A stretch of 64,000 nucleotides of DNA from Beta vulgaris subsp. vulgaris (taxonomy: Eukaryota; Streptophyta; Magnoliopsida; Caryophyllales; Amaranthaceae), in contig NC_079206.1 of assembly GCF_026745355.1 (NCBI RefSeq), forward strand, positions 23,181,399 through 23,245,398. The letters are read 5' to 3'. Positions within the stretch are counted from its first letter, which is position 1; each line of letters begins with the position of its first letter. Under the pieces are notes generated by a model. That model did no database searches, was not told where the DNA came from, and worked only from the letters and a program-made list of their open reading frames with translations. Made by a program: the position numbers and the translations under genes. Shown one piece after another: positions 23,746-35,528 of the stretch.

Positions 23746-25183
23746 TTAGGATTTGGTTCGTTTGAAGAGAGAGGAGACCACCGAATCTATCTTGGAAAGC
23801 ACACCATCCACCTTGTTCCTGATCCCAGTATCAGTATTCTTGAGTGCAAGTAGTTGATCCTGCTGCTGAGAGTCGAGAACATGAACAGTAGCTTCAATTG
23901 CATTGATCTTGATGTGTAGGAGGGTCAAAGAATCCTGAATCTCCCGGAGCATCTTGTTAAGTCCAGTTGTAGAAAGTAAAGGGAAATCCACGGCAGTAGA
24001 AGGAACATGATCAGAATCTAGGTGAATAAAGACAGTTTCACCTTGATCCTGTTCCATCTGGAACTTGGACCCAGCTAACCTTTGGCTTTTTCTGACAGAC
24101 CCACTGGCAACCCCTTCTTCATCTAACTTTCTTTTACTCCCTACCTCAACCTTAACTGGAGTTTCTTCTCTCTCACACTCTAGCTTCCCATTTACCAACC
24201 TCAAACTTAGTCTTGATAAAGTTTATTTTGGAAGATAATTTTCGGGCTCAAGAGAAAAGGAGGGGCTGGAAGGGAGTTTAACCTTGCATTGTTTGAATAC
24301 ATAGGACAAAAGATTACCATAACCCACTTTGGTGTTGCGGGTAATGCAATGAGAGAGATGGGCTATAATCAGTGAGGGAAGATTGATTTTGATGTTTTCA
24401 GCAAGGCAATACATAATGGAAAGATCCATTAAGCTTGTCTGGGTTCTTTTGGAAGAGCGAGGTAAAATAAAACACCAAACCAACTAAAACAGCAGCTTAT
24501 GAAATGGAGACAACTCCTTTTGATCTAAAGATAAAGCATTAGTATGGCCGTTAAAGAAGGCAAGAATTTTGGCATTATTCACTCCATTTATATTTAACTT
24601 AGCCCTTCCCTTAATGTAATCCTTATAACCCTCATTCGGAATATCAAGCCAGTCCCCAAGTTTCTTCTCAGTGATTGTAACAACTGACCCATTAACAAGC
24701 GACACACACACCCTCTGTTATTGAAAACCCAGAACAAAATTCTTTCATCTCCTTTTCATAAAGACCCTCATCTATGCTAACAATTTTCAACCACTTCTGA
24801 AATTTTAAAATTTTCAACAACTCATTCCACTTATACTAACAATTTTCAACCACTTCTGAAATTTTAAAATTTTCAACAACTCATTCCACTTATACTTTTT
24901 GCACCATGCAATGTCTACACAAAAACCCACAAGAAATTGCGAAGATTTTATTTTCTTACCTCTTTTTGTAGGTACAACAAGTTCTTGTTCTTGTTCGCTT
25001 TCAATTTCATGATCATCATCTTCCTTTTCCGGGGAGAGAGAAATTGGTGAAGAAGATGCCGTTTTTGACCCAGAAGAATCTGCGTCATTCTTGGAGGATC
25101 TTGAGACTTTCTTCTTCAGGAGATGGTGGTTTCTCTTTCGGTAATTTTGCATGTGCATCAGAGGTTTGAGTTTTGGAAGACAT
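23746..25183 (-). pseudogene. Envelope-like ORF of the SIRE element, broken
   Basis: It lies between pol and the 3' LTR, where SIRE/Maximus elements carry an extra 'envelope-like' ORF of unproven function. The start is ATG at 25183 (MSSKTQTSD). An early frameshift moves to a Ser/Glu-rich stretch (LSPEKEDDDHEIESEQEQEL) and KKIKSSQFLVGFCVDIAW. A 59-bp tandem duplication (24777-24894) shifts the frame again before LVNGSVVTITEKKLGDWLD (about 24700). A stop near 24483 precedes MVWCFILPRSSKRTQTSLMD, and the C-terminal part (24204-23746) is hydrophilic with predicted helices. I see no clear transmembrane segment in the last part. Assignment rests on position and general character. Confidence 0.6.
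24777..24894. repeat. 59-bp tandem duplication in the envelope-like ORF
   Basis: Copies at 24777-24835 and 24836-24894 are essentially identical (both contain CAACCACTTCTGAAATTTT). Fifty-nine is not a multiple of three, so the duplication breaks the frame. Confidence 0.9.
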
Positions 25184-25300
25184 GTTAACAGAGATTTTGT
25201 GAGGTTGAAGATGAGAATTAGGAGAGAGAGAGAGAGACTTGAATTGATGTGTGAGAAATAGTGAAGGGTCAGTGATTTGATGTGTTAGGTTTATAAAGAT

Positions 25301-27230
25301 TGATAAGTGCGCAAAATAATATATTTATCTCCCCTTATTTTATTATTATAAGTGTGTTTATATAATTATTTAATACATTTTATATATTTTTAATACTATT
25401 AGATATAATCTCTATGTTTTTATTTATTGCTAATTTACTTAATTATAATGTTTTGTTTCATGATGAATCTTGGTCCAAAGAATGAAGAAAGAGTCAAAGC
25501 CCAATTCCCCATCTTCAAAATCAGCCCAAAGAAAGGAAAGAAAGAAAGAGAAAAGAAAAAAAAAACAAAAGAATAAGAGAAGGAATACGTGAAATAAACA
25601 AAAGAAGAAATAGAAGAAGAAGAAACAGAAACAGAGGAACGCATCCTCTTCCTCTACGGTCTTCTCTTCGACGCACCAACACCACCCCTCCACATCATCT
25701 CCTCCTTCAAAACCGCTTCTTTCCACCACCCTTTTCCACCATCACAAAACTTGCATCAATCCACCATAAGATGAAGCCCAGCAGTGCAAGTGGCGCCGCA
25801 AACCGACTACGAAGGGCGGTTTCTAGGGCGAAAACTTGGAGCCCAATCCTTCTTCAATTGGTCCGAAAACACTTATTTGGGCGGCGAAAATGGGTATAAA
25901 TACCCCATTAAGGGCCAAAAATCAGATTATGCAAGAAATTCCACAGAAACGTGAGTGAAAAATCAGAGAAAAATTACGTGAGGCTTCGAGGCTAAGTGTG
26001 GGGGTGCGCGAGTTCGACGGAAGATAGCCTTGGGTTGGAGTCCTAGCACACAACCGGGGAGGGTGAAGTTCAAGCTCGATTGTAGGTGCGAAATCCGAAT
26101 TTCGAAGGCGAATTTCCGCGCTTTACATAAGTCTTCTTTCTTTCTCTTGCACTTTCATATTGTTTGAAGTTTCTTGATTATAATTTCTAAATTTCATAGT
26201 ATGTATGAATTATATTAGTCTAATTATGTTGGATTGTAATGTTGAATTTGTTAGTTTGTTTCGAAAAGTAGATTGTGAATTCAATTGGATTATGTTGTGA
26301 ATTATGTTGTTGGATTTATATTGATTTAAAAGTGTGGATGATATGGTTTGAATTGAAGTTGGATTGGAATATTTGGAACGAGTTTGAATCATATGGATTG
26401 AAGTATGTTTGGATTGTGGTGTTGAATATGGAGTGGAATTCAAGATTGTTGATCTTAGGTACATGAGTTATATTTGTGTGTATGTTTTAGATTTCAATGT
26501 TATGCTTAATTTGCTATCTTATTAGGTATAAAATTGAGATTATTGCTAGTTATGTGATTTAGCCTAGTCTAATTGTATAACAACAAGTGGCAACTAGTTT
26601 AATTTAGGCCTGCAAAGATGGTTGTAAGTTCAACTAGAATATAACTTGGACTAGTTCTTTAAACATAAAGATATGTTATGTTTGAATTAACTAGGGATTA
26701 ATGATGTACTTCCGTTCTATAATGCTTCTAGTTTAATCGTCGGAAGTTGCGAAATACTTGTGGTGATTAGATTGTTTAGAATCGATATTCGGCCTAGTTC
26801 AATGTTGATTAAAAGTATGGAAGTATAGGGGGTTTGGCTACTTGAATTCCTACAGTTAATCTATCTAATCAATCTTGGATTCATGAAATTCGAAAGTATA
26901 ATCGAGTTCAGGAAATGATTAATCTCTGAAAATATTATGAGCGTAAAGCGGAATTACTTGTCATCACTTGTATATATAAGATAGATTTATCTTTAGTAGT
27001 TTGTAAATTCATAAAAACGTCTTGTAAACCCCCCAAAACAACGTGAATATGTATATATTAGTAAATAACATGTATATAATAGTTAAGTACTCTTAATTAG
27101 TTGAACTTGGATTTTAGGATTATATAAACCTCTCCGTGGGATCGACCCTTATTTATCGATGTACTAAACTTAGATAATATTAATGTGGATAAAATAAGGT
27201 TTTAATTTATACGCATAACGACACGTACCA
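25301..27230 (+). repeat. 5' LTR of the Athila element (1930 bp)
   Basis: It begins TGATAAGTGCGC and ends CACGTACCA. TATAAATA at 25895-25902 fits a promoter. Compared by eye with the 3' LTR it is 21 bases shorter, and most differences are single missing bases here. Confidence 0.95.
25895..25902 (+). promoter_or_regulatory. TATA box in the Athila 5' LTR
   Basis: TATAAATA in GGGTATAAATACCCC; the identical site is at 36135-36142 in the 3' LTR. Confidence 0.55.
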
Positions 27231-27235
27231 AATTT

Positions 27236-27253
27236 TGGCGCCGTTGCCGGGGA
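27236..27253 (+). promoter_or_regulatory. Primer binding site of the Athila element
   Basis: TGGCGCCGTTGCCGGGGA starts five bases after the LTR. This is the site well known for Athila elements, which prime with a tRNA other than initiator Met (usually given as tRNA-Asp). Confidence 0.9.
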
Positions 27254-28003
27254 GGTAGTGCTTATTTTTGTCTTAAAATTCTATGTTTAACTAATTTATT
27301 GTATATGTTTCTTAATTTTGTTTGTTTGTTTTGTGATACATGTATCAAGTATTTGAAGTAGTATTTAATTTTCTTTTATGTTATAAAGAAGTAGGCTAAA
27401 ACTAAAATTAGAGGTTCCTAGATTGTGATTATTAATGAGCATGTTGATGATCTTTAGTTAGTGGGCGTAAATTGCTATTGTTAAGACAACTAGGTGCTTG
27501 GATGTTAATTCGATTATTCATTAAGTTAAAAGCTTCATTTTTATTAAAGAAATTTATGTGGATGTGTATGCTAATTCTTACATGTATATGTAGTGCAAAA
27601 ATTAAGAATTTTATGATCTCTTGTATTGAAATATGGACATGACATCTGAAACTTCAACTGAACTTTAATGAATAAAATCATGTCATCAGAGGAATGCTAT
27701 AAAATTGAAATTGGTGCAAGTACTAGAGGAATTAAGTTTAATTTAATTGCATCCATGGAAGTGATTTACAACAAATGAACTTAATAAGTTGGATTATGTG
27801 CTTAAAAAGTGAAATATGGAATTACTTTGGTAGATATGTTATTGAAATTATTTAAGAAAAGAGAAGCTAAAGAAGATATGTTAAGTTGTATGATTAATGA
27901 TTACATTCTGAAAAGAATATATATCCTTAGCTTAGTAATACCACAAATAATCTACAAATAACTTGAATTACTTCATGATTTTTAATTTTCTATTCTCAGG
28001 TGC
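27254..28003 (+). other. Athila leader, no gene
   Basis: About 750 AT-rich bases lie between primer site and gag. I see no long open frame; this is the expected untranslated leader with packaging signals, which I cannot define. Confidence 0.6.
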
Positions 28004-29387
28004 ATGCACACACGTCGACAAAAGGAAGCATTGTTGTTTGATCCTGAAATCGAACGGACAGCAAGGAGAACAAGGAAAGAGTTCTTAGAAAAACAGCGAG
28101 AAGATCGCCTTTACATTGAGAAACTGTTCGAAGAAGAAATGGCGGAAAGAACTTTAAAGGAGTTAGCTGCACCGAAGCTGGATGATGAACCGTTAGGCAT
28201 CGTTTTTCCAACATTGGAAAAACCATTGAAGTTAAATTCAGGTTTTCTCAATCTTCTTCCTAAATTTCATGGTCATGGAGGTGAGGACCCTAATCGATTC
28301 TTAAAAGAATTTCTTGTTGTTTGCTCTTCCATGAAACCTGAAGGGATTAGCCCTGATCATGTTAAAATTCATGCTTTCCCATTCTCTTTATTTGATGTAG
28401 CTAAAGATTGGTTATATTCTCTTCCTCCTGGATCAATTACTACTTGGGATGCATTACAAAAAGCTTTTCTAGAAAATTCTTTCCCGCAAGTAGAATTGGG
28501 TCGATAAGGAAGGAAATATGTGGTATAAGACAGTATCCTAGCGAGTCACTTTATGAATATTGGGAACGATTTAAAGACTATGTGCTTCATGTCCTCAACA
28601 TCAGATAAGTGACCAATTATTAATTCAATATTTCTATGAGGGTTTATTGCCGAATGATAGAGGAATGATAGATGCTGCAAGTGGTGGGGCTTTAGTAAAT
28701 AAAACACCTACTGAAGCTAAAAATTTAATTTCTAGCATGGCACAGAATACACAACAGTTTAGTACTAGAAATGATGTTAGAAGACTAAATGAGCTTGATG
28801 TTACTTCTGTTCATAATCAATTAAAAGAAAATGCTCAACAAATTGCCAATTTAACTACAATAGTGTCTAAAATTGTTGGTCATGAGTCAAAAGCAAAAGT
28901 TTGTGGTATATGTGCTGATGTGTCCCATAATACCGATACATGTCCAACGTTGCATAATGAAGATGTAAATGCTTTAGGAGGATTCATAGGTCAACCGCAA
29001 AGAAAATATGATCCTTTTTCATCGACTTATAATGAAGGTTGGCGAGACCATCCTAATTTGAGATATGGACCTAGACCACCATTTCAACAATATAATCCCA
29101 GGCCATATTCTCATATTAATCCCCAACAACAATCCCAGTCTTCAAACACGTCTTTAGAAGATCTTGTTAAACAACTAACTGATCAAATAGGACCAGTCCA
29201 TTCACAAGGGGTTAGTTATCAAAAGAAGACTGATTCTCATTTACAACATCTAGACACCCAAATAGGTCAAATCTGTACCTCATTAAGTAATTTGGAAACT
29301 CAAATCTCTGGAAAATTACCTTCTCAACCCCTCCCTAATCCTCAGGAGAATGCAAAAGCTGTTACACTTAGGAGCGGGAAAAACTAA
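28004..29387 (+). pseudogene. Athila gag, frameshifted
   Basis: The first part (28004-28507) starts MHTRRQKEALLFDPEIERTA and holds the gag core: FHGHGGEDPNRFLKEFLVVC, KIHAFPFSLFDVAKDWLYSL, TWDALQKAFLENSFP. The frame shifts near 28490-28500 into GSIRKEICGIRQYPSESLYEYWERF (retrotransposon gag, C-terminal half), then again near 28605 into the third part (28610-29387). That part has the CCHC-like CGICADVSHNTDTCPTL (about 28905) and a Gln/Pro-rich tail with coiled-coil character. It ends TLRSGKN before a stop; the protease frame starts 45 bases on. Single-base changes account for the shifts. Confidence 0.85.
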
Positions 29388-29431
29388 AGGACCCTAAAGC
29401 TAAAAACAGAGAAATTGAAGACGAACTAGAG

Positions 29432-30607
29432 GTGAGACCTAAGAATGGGTTGACTGAAGATGAAATTAATGAAACAATCTTAGAAAATCAAGAGAGGTTA
29501 AAAGAAAAAGAAGTTGAAGATAAGGAGAGTCTAACTACAAACTCTAAATCTAATTTAGATCTTTCTAAATGTAAAGATGTGCCTCCTTTTCCTTCTAGGT
29601 TTTCTAAACCTAGGAAAGATATTCTTGATAATGAAATCCTAGAAACTTTTAGAAAAGTTGAAGTTAATATACCTCTTCTTGATGCTATTAAACAAGTGCC
29701 TAGGTATGCTAAATTTCTAAAAGAACTGTGCACTCATAAAAGGCAACTTCGGGGCTCTGAAATGGTAAACATGGGTGAGAATATATATGCTGTGATTGAA
29801 AAGAAACTCCCACCTAAGTGTAAAGATCCTGGAATGTTCTCCATTCCATGTAAAATTGGTAATTGTAGATTTGAAAGATGTATGCTCGACTTAGGTGCTT
29901 CTATTAATGTTATGCCCAAATCTGTTTATGACTCTTTGAATATAGGCCCACTGTCTAAAACCGATGTTGTAGTACAATTGGCTGATAGATCTAATGCATA
30001 CCCTATTGGAGTTTTAGAAGATGTATTAGTGCAAGTTAATGAGTTAGTTTTTCCTGCTGATTTCTATGTGCTAGATATGGATGCTAATTCTGACCTCTCT
30101 AATGTACCTTTATTATTAGGGAGACCATTCTTAAAGACTTCTAAAACTAAAATAGATGTACATGAGGGTAATTTAACTATGGAATTTGATGGTGAAATGA
30201 TTAGATTTATTATTTTCGATGCGATGAGATACCCTAGTGACATCCATAATTTGTGTGCCATTGATACTATTGATGTGATTGATAATATTGCACAAAATTT
30301 ATTTGATCAAGGTCAATTATTTGGTGATTTACTTAGATATGTAGTTGATGAAATTGTTGCGTTGATTAATGATGGTGAACGAGTTAATAACATTGAAACT
30401 CGAATAGTTGATTGTTCTTTTGCTGAAAAACAAAGTTTAAATGTCCCATTATCTACCACAAGATTAGTTCCGTCAATTGTTAAAGCACCTGAATTAGAAC
30501 TGAAACCACTTCCTTTGAATCTAAAATATGCTTATCTTGGTGATAATGAGACGCTACCTGTTATTATTTCTAGTTCATTAATTCCATCCCAGGAACAAAA
30601 TTGCTAA
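29432..30607 (+). CDS. Athila protease region
   Basis: A 391-codon open stretch starts inside what should be the continuous gag-pol frame. The aspartic protease lies at about residues 140-240, with active-site motif CMLDLGASINVMPKSVYDSL (Asp in DLGA, the Athila variant of DTGA) and the flap and second-half motif LLLGRPFLKTSKTKIDV. KQVPRYAKFLKELCTHKR upstream is another lineage-typical segment. The frame leaves phase at about 30595, in a run of A's (GAACAAAATTG), exactly where RT should follow in frame. Confidence 0.85.
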   Translation: MRPKNGLTEDEINETILENQERLKEKEVEDKESLTTNSKSNLDLSKCKDVPPFPSRFSKPRKDILDNEILETFRKVEVNIPLLDAIKQVPRYAKFLKELCTHKRQLRGSEMVNMGENIYAVIEKKLPPKCKDPGMFSIPCKIGNCRFERCMLDLGASINVMPKSVYDSLNIGPLSKTDVVVQLADRSNAYPIGVLEDVLVQVNELVFPADFYVLDMDANSDLSNVPLLLGRPFLKTSKTKIDVHEGNLTMEFDGEMIRFIIFDAMRYPSDIHNLCAIDTIDVIDNIAQNLFDQGQLFGDLLRYVVDEIVALINDGERVNNIETRIVDCSFAEKQSLNVPLSTTRLVPSIVKAPELELKPLPLNLKYAYLGDNETLPVIISSSLIPSQEQNC

Positions 30608-32247
30608 AAGTACTTAAAGAACACAGAGAGGCTATTGGATGGACGCTAGCTGATATAAAAGGAATTAGCCCAACTATGTGTATGCATAGAATTTTCTTAG
30701 AAAATAATGCTAAACCTGTTCGAGAAGCTCAACGTAGACTAAATCCTTTGATGATGGAAGTTGTAAAGAAAGAGATTCTAAAATGGTTAGATGCAGGAGT
30801 AATTTACCCAATTTCTGATTCTAAATGGGTAAGTCCGATTCATGTGGTGCCTAAAAAGTCTGGAATAACAGTAGTTGAAAATAAATCAGGAGATTTTGTC
30901 CCAACTAGAATATCTAATGGATGGAGAGTGTGTATTGACTATAGAAAGTTAAATCAATCAACTAGAAAAGATCACTTTCCTTTACCTTTTATTGATCAAA
31001 TGCTAGAAAAATTGGCTGGACAATCTTTCTTTTGTTTTCTTGATGGTTATTCTGGTTATACACAAGTTCCCATTGCTCCTGAAGACCAAGATAAAACCAC
31101 ATTTACGTGTCCGTTTGGAACATTTGCTTTTAGACGAATGCCTTTTGGTTTATGTAATGCTCCAGGTACTTTCCAAAGATGTATGATGAGTATATTTTCT
31201 GATTTAATTGAGCAAGATATGGAAGTATTTATGGATGATTTTACGGTATTCGGTGATTCATTTGATAAGTGCTTAAATAGTTTGTCTCTTGTTCTAAAAA
31301 GATGTGTTGAAACAAACCTTGTCTTGAACTTTGAAAAGTGTCATTTTATGGTTGAACAAGGTGTTGTTCTAGGACATATTGTTAGTGCTAAAGGACTAGA
31401 AGTTGACAAATCTAAAATAGAAGTTATTAGCTCTTTACCATATCCTACTTGTGTACGTGAAATTCGCTCATTTTTAGGACATGCTGGATTTTATAGGCGT
31501 TTTATTAAAGACTTTTCAAAAATTGCATCTCCTTTATGCGCTTTACTTGCTAAAGAAGCTAACTTCGACTTCAATGATAATTGTAAAAAAGCTTTTGATG
31601 AACTTAAAGAAAAATTAACCACTGCCCCTGTTATTAGACCTCCTGATTGGTCTTTACCATTTGAAATTATGTGTGATGCGAGTGATAAAGCAATTGGTGC
31701 TGTTTTAGGACAAAAGAAGGATAAAGGACCTTATGTAATTCATTATGCTTCAAAATCACTCGATTCTGCCCAATGTAACTACACTGTAACTGAAAAAGAA
31801 ATGTATGCAGTTGTTTTCGCATTAGAAAAATTTAGGACATATTTACTTGGCACTCACGTTATTGTTTATTCTGACCATTCTGCTCTTAAGTATTTATTGA
31901 AAAAGAAAGAATCTAAGCCTAGACTTCTTAGATGGATGCTCCTTCTACAAGAATTTGATTTAGAAATTAGAGATAAAAAAGGTGCTGAGAATCATGTTGC
32001 TGACCATCTAAGTAGAATAGTCCCTAGAGAGGATTGGCCTATGGTAAGTGAATTTTTTCCTGATGAGCAATTATTGTCTTTGTATCAAGTTGAAACTCCG
32101 TGGTATGCTGACATTGTTAATTACTTAGTTACAAGGACATTTCCATCTACTTTAACTAAAGCTCAAAAGGCAAAAAATAATCTGATTCTAAATATTATAT
32201 ATGGGATGACCCACACCTTTGGAAAGCATGTTCCGACCAAGTTATAA
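30601..32247 (+). CDS. Athila reverse transcriptase and RNase H
   Basis: A 548-codon open stretch covers RT and RNase H. RT motifs in order are GWRVCIDYRKLNQSTRKDHF, CFLDGYSGYTQVPIAPEDQ, FGTFAFRRMPFGLCNAPGTF and the catalytic EVFMDDFTVFG (both Asp present). VLGHIVSAKGLEVDKSKIE and IRSFLGHAGFYRRFIKDFS follow. RNase H has FEIMCDASDKAIGAVL, the Glu in TEKEMYAVVFALEKF and YSDHSALKYL. All catalytic residues I can place are intact. It ends by frameshift near 32200, in the spacer before the integrase zinc domain. Confidence 0.9.
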   Translation: MLKVLKEHREAIGWTLADIKGISPTMCMHRIFLENNAKPVREAQRRLNPLMMEVVKKEILKWLDAGVIYPISDSKWVSPIHVVPKKSGITVVENKSGDFVPTRISNGWRVCIDYRKLNQSTRKDHFPLPFIDQMLEKLAGQSFFCFLDGYSGYTQVPIAPEDQDKTTFTCPFGTFAFRRMPFGLCNAPGTFQRCMMSIFSDLIEQDMEVFMDDFTVFGDSFDKCLNSLSLVLKRCVETNLVLNFEKCHFMVEQGVVLGHIVSAKGLEVDKSKIEVISSLPYPTCVREIRSFLGHAGFYRRFIKDFSKIASPLCALLAKEANFDFNDNCKKAFDELKEKLTTAPVIRPPDWSLPFEIMCDASDKAIGAVLGQKKDKGPYVIHYASKSLDSAQCNYTVTEKEMYAVVFALEKFRTYLLGTHVIVYSDHSALKYLLKKKESKPRLLRWMLLLQEFDLEIRDKKGAENHVADHLSRIVPREDWPMVSEFFPDEQLLSLYQVETPWYADIVNYLVTRTFPSTLTKAQKAKNNLILNIIYGMTHTFGKHVPTKL

Positions 32248-33382
32248 GACGATGTGTAGATAAATCTGAATTCACCTCTATTCTAAACTTTTGTCATGGT
32301 CTTGAAAGTGGAGGGCACTTTGGTCCTCAAAGAACTGCACGTAAAGTCTTAACATCTGGTTTTTATTGGCCTACATTATTTAAAGATGCTTATGAATTTT
32401 GTAAATCTTGTGAACAATGTCAAAAGACTGGAAACTTAACTAGAAGAAGCGAAATGCCACAAACAGGTATCTTAATATGTGAAATATTTGACGTTTGGGG
32501 TATTGACTTTATGGGACGTTCCCATCATCTTTTGGCAATCTTTATATCATTCTTGCTGTTGATTATGTGTCTAAATGGATAGAAGCAAGTGCAACTAGAG
32601 CTGATGATGCTAAAACTGTGATTAATTTTATCAAAGATAATATATTTTCTAGATTTGGAATTCCTAAAGCAATTATTAGTGATAGAGGCACTCATTTTGT
32701 TAACAAGACACTTGGTGCATTATTTGAAAAATATCATGTTACACATAGACTTTCTACTGCATATCATCCACAATCAAACGGACAAGCTGAAGTTTCAAAC
32801 AGAGAAATTAAATCTATTTTGGAAAAAATGGTAAATCCTAATAAAAAAGATTGGAGTTTAAGGTTGAATGATGCATTATGGTCTTATAGAACAGCATTTA
32901 AAACTCCGATAGGGATGTCTCCTTATAGATTAATATTTGGTAAAGCCTGTCATTTGCCGGTAGAAATAGAACATAAGTCATATTGGGCAGTAAAACAGTG
33001 TAACTTAGATTATGATAAAGCTGGAAAAGAAAGAAAGTTACAGTTGCAAGAACTCGAAGAATTAAGGTTAGAAGCATATGAAAATGCTAAGATTTACAAA
33101 GAAAAGACTAAAGCCTTTCATGATAAACAGTTAGCTAGGAAAACATTTCATATTGGTCAAAAGGTTTTATTATTTAATGCTCGATTAAAGTTATTTCCTG
33201 GTAAACTCCAATCACGATGGCTTGGTCCTTTTGTTATTACCAACCTTTTTCCTCATGGTGCAGTAGAGATAAAAAGTCTTGATACTCAAAAGATTTTTAA
33301 AGTAAATGGTCACAGGTTGAAAATATATAATGAAGTACCCCAGGTTATGCATATTGAATATATTGAGCTGGAAGAACCTTGA
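32200..33382 (+). pseudogene. Athila integrase, one frameshift
   Basis: The N-terminal zinc-binding region is at about 32290-32450 (HGLESGGHFGPQRTARKVL, then CKSCEQCQKTGNL: H-H-C-C). The core starts DVWGIDFMG, and a frameshift near 32520 (run GGGACGTTCCC) leads to the main frame 32567-33382. Catalytic residues are Asp in GIDFMG or [10 protein letters not shown], Asp in [10 protein letters not shown] and Glu in [12 protein letters not shown], all present. The C-terminal region ([28 protein letters not shown]-like) reaches a natural stop. Apart from the shift it looks catalytically complete. Confidence 0.88.
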
Positions 33383-35528
33383 TTAGTACATGGTTTCGTC
33401 GAGCCAACGACGTAAACAAAAGGCGCTACTTGGGAGGCAGCCCAAGACTCAGATTTGCTTTCTTTAACTTTTAGTTGCTTTTATTTTAGTATGTTTTTCA
33501 GCTTACTTATATGGTTAGTAGTTAGAGAAGTTCTATGATCTTTTTCCACATTTTAAATGTTACATTGAGGACAATGTAAGATTTAAGTGTGGGGGAGAGG
33601 TATTGTTTTTGTTATTACATGAAGTATGTGGAATTTGATGAAATTTTAAAATTTTTCGGATTGAATTGCTATATATAGATGATGGAGGATATTGTTGTGG
33701 AAGTTGGAAGGAGGAATTTGAGGAGAATTATGGATATTTAGTGCTGGATTAGTGCTGGATTATTATATTGCTATGAAACAGGTTGAAATTGGACGCATAA
33801 ATTTTTTGATTTGTCCATTTTATAGGGGAAATGCTGCCAAAATTTCTGTAGAAATTTATGAATTTGGGCTAAGTTAATCATTGGACTAATTAATTGTATT
33901 AGTATTATATATTAAAAAATTATCATGAGCATGTAGTTTTTAGGTGCATTATATTTGTATGATATGCATTTGTTTCTAGAAAGTGAAACCCACCTCTTAG
34001 TTTGTTTTTGGAAAAAAAAAATTGAATAAATGAAGAAGTTTAATAAGAAACTCTAATCTAACTATGTTTTAAAAGAAAATGTATTTTCGAAAATAAAAAG
34101 TTTTGGGAATTGTTAACATTTTAAGTTAAAGAATAGTCAAGTTTGACAGATTCATAACATGATTAGATAAATAGTCTCATGTTTGTAGCTAGTCAGTGTA
34201 GTTATTCCCTTGGTGGTAATCATAATTAAATAGATAGACCAAAATAACCTGTGAGATTCTGAGCCTAATAAAATGAGATATACATATCAATCTCATATTT
34301 TCTTTCATGTGTGATGTTCTTCCATGGTAAATTCTCTCTAGAACTTGCATTGATACTCTTCAAAACTATATTGACTCATGTTAGCATGAACAAAAAGATA
34401 TTTCTTTTGTTATAAACTACATAACCAAAGAGCCACTTTACATTATATTACATCATTTATGAACCCTTTTGAGCCTAAAAGACTATTATTTTGCTTAGCT
34501 TTCATTATAAACCGTTACAAAACACTAAATACATTCATGACCCAATATTTTGAGCTAATGGAGCATGGTTGTTGATGAAGTAAAAGCTAAGTGTGGGGGT
34601 GTTTAATTTCTATAGAAAGGTGTGGTTATTGCAGTTGAAGTGCTGATTGTCCATTTTGTATGAAAGAAAAAAAGTATAATTGTGATATTCGTTGAGAAAA
34701 AGAATTGAATGAGAAAATTAAAAAAAACAAAAAATAAAAAAAAAATAAAAAAAAATAATGATGAATGAAAAAGTGAAATGAAAAAAATGATGGAAAGAAT
34801 GTGAAAAAAAAAATGAAATCAAGCATGATATGTACGTAGTTACAAATGATGATATAAATGGGCGTTTGTATATCAAAGTCAAAATACAGGAAATTGTGCT
34901 GATTCATAATGATAGAAGGTTGAAGTACTGTGTGAGAGTTGTTTTTGCTCCTTCTTATCCGGAAAGGTAGGAGTTATTAAGTTTTTGCTCCACTTAGTTC
35001 AAAGCCATCTAGGCCACATATCTTTATATTTCCTACTTTTTAACCATAGCCCCATATAACCTAAAAAGTTCTTTTGATTTATGTCTGATATGTTGTCTAA
35101 CAATATTGGAGAATCGAGAAGATATGCAAGCTTATAGTAGAGTCTTTGCCATTGGAATTGAACCTCGAGTGAAACACGTGAAACCTCTTCAAACACATGA
35201 GTGACGAGTGATTATCCTGTGAGGGTCTATTTGTTAAAATTATGGTTCTGCCAAGTGAATGCTCGTTAATTGATTAGGAAATGTCGAGAGAGTATGTCTA
35301 TGATGTGTTATGAGTTTTGACGATTTGGTTGTTCTAAACTGATAATGTTACATTCCGGTTAACATCTTACTTGAGTTTTTACTAACTAATATAAAACGTT
35401 TTAGTTTTTGTTTGACTTTTCATCGGTTCAGTTTTTGTTCTAAAACAACATAGAGGTGGTGTTATGTGTCAAATTGTATGTAGTTAGAGTTTGATCGAGG
35501 ACGATCAAGGACTAAGTGTGGGGGAATT
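33383..35528 (+). other. Athila 3' spacer, no envelope ORF
   Basis: No coding region is supported. It has a hairpin CTTGGGAGGCAGCCCAAG at 33429-33446 shortly after the integrase stop, and three copies of TAAGTGTGGGGG (33584, 34588, 35513). The last copy is the polypurine tract next to the LTR. An A-rich tract lies at 34720-34815. Some Athila elements carry an envelope-like ORF here; this one does not. Confidence 0.7.
35513..35528 (+). promoter_or_regulatory. Polypurine tract of the Athila element
   Basis: TAAGTGTGGGGGAATT directly precedes the LTR start TGATAAG. Confidence 0.8.

Noticed and set aside
25435..25729. Open frames on the minus strand of the Athila LTR (also 35668-35964)
   Set aside because: Both LTR copies have them because of a purine-rich tract, and frames differ between copies; no coding signal.
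34626..34907. Phe-rich open frame on the minus strand in the Athila 3' spacer
   Set aside because: It is a translation of an A-rich tract; not an envelope gene.
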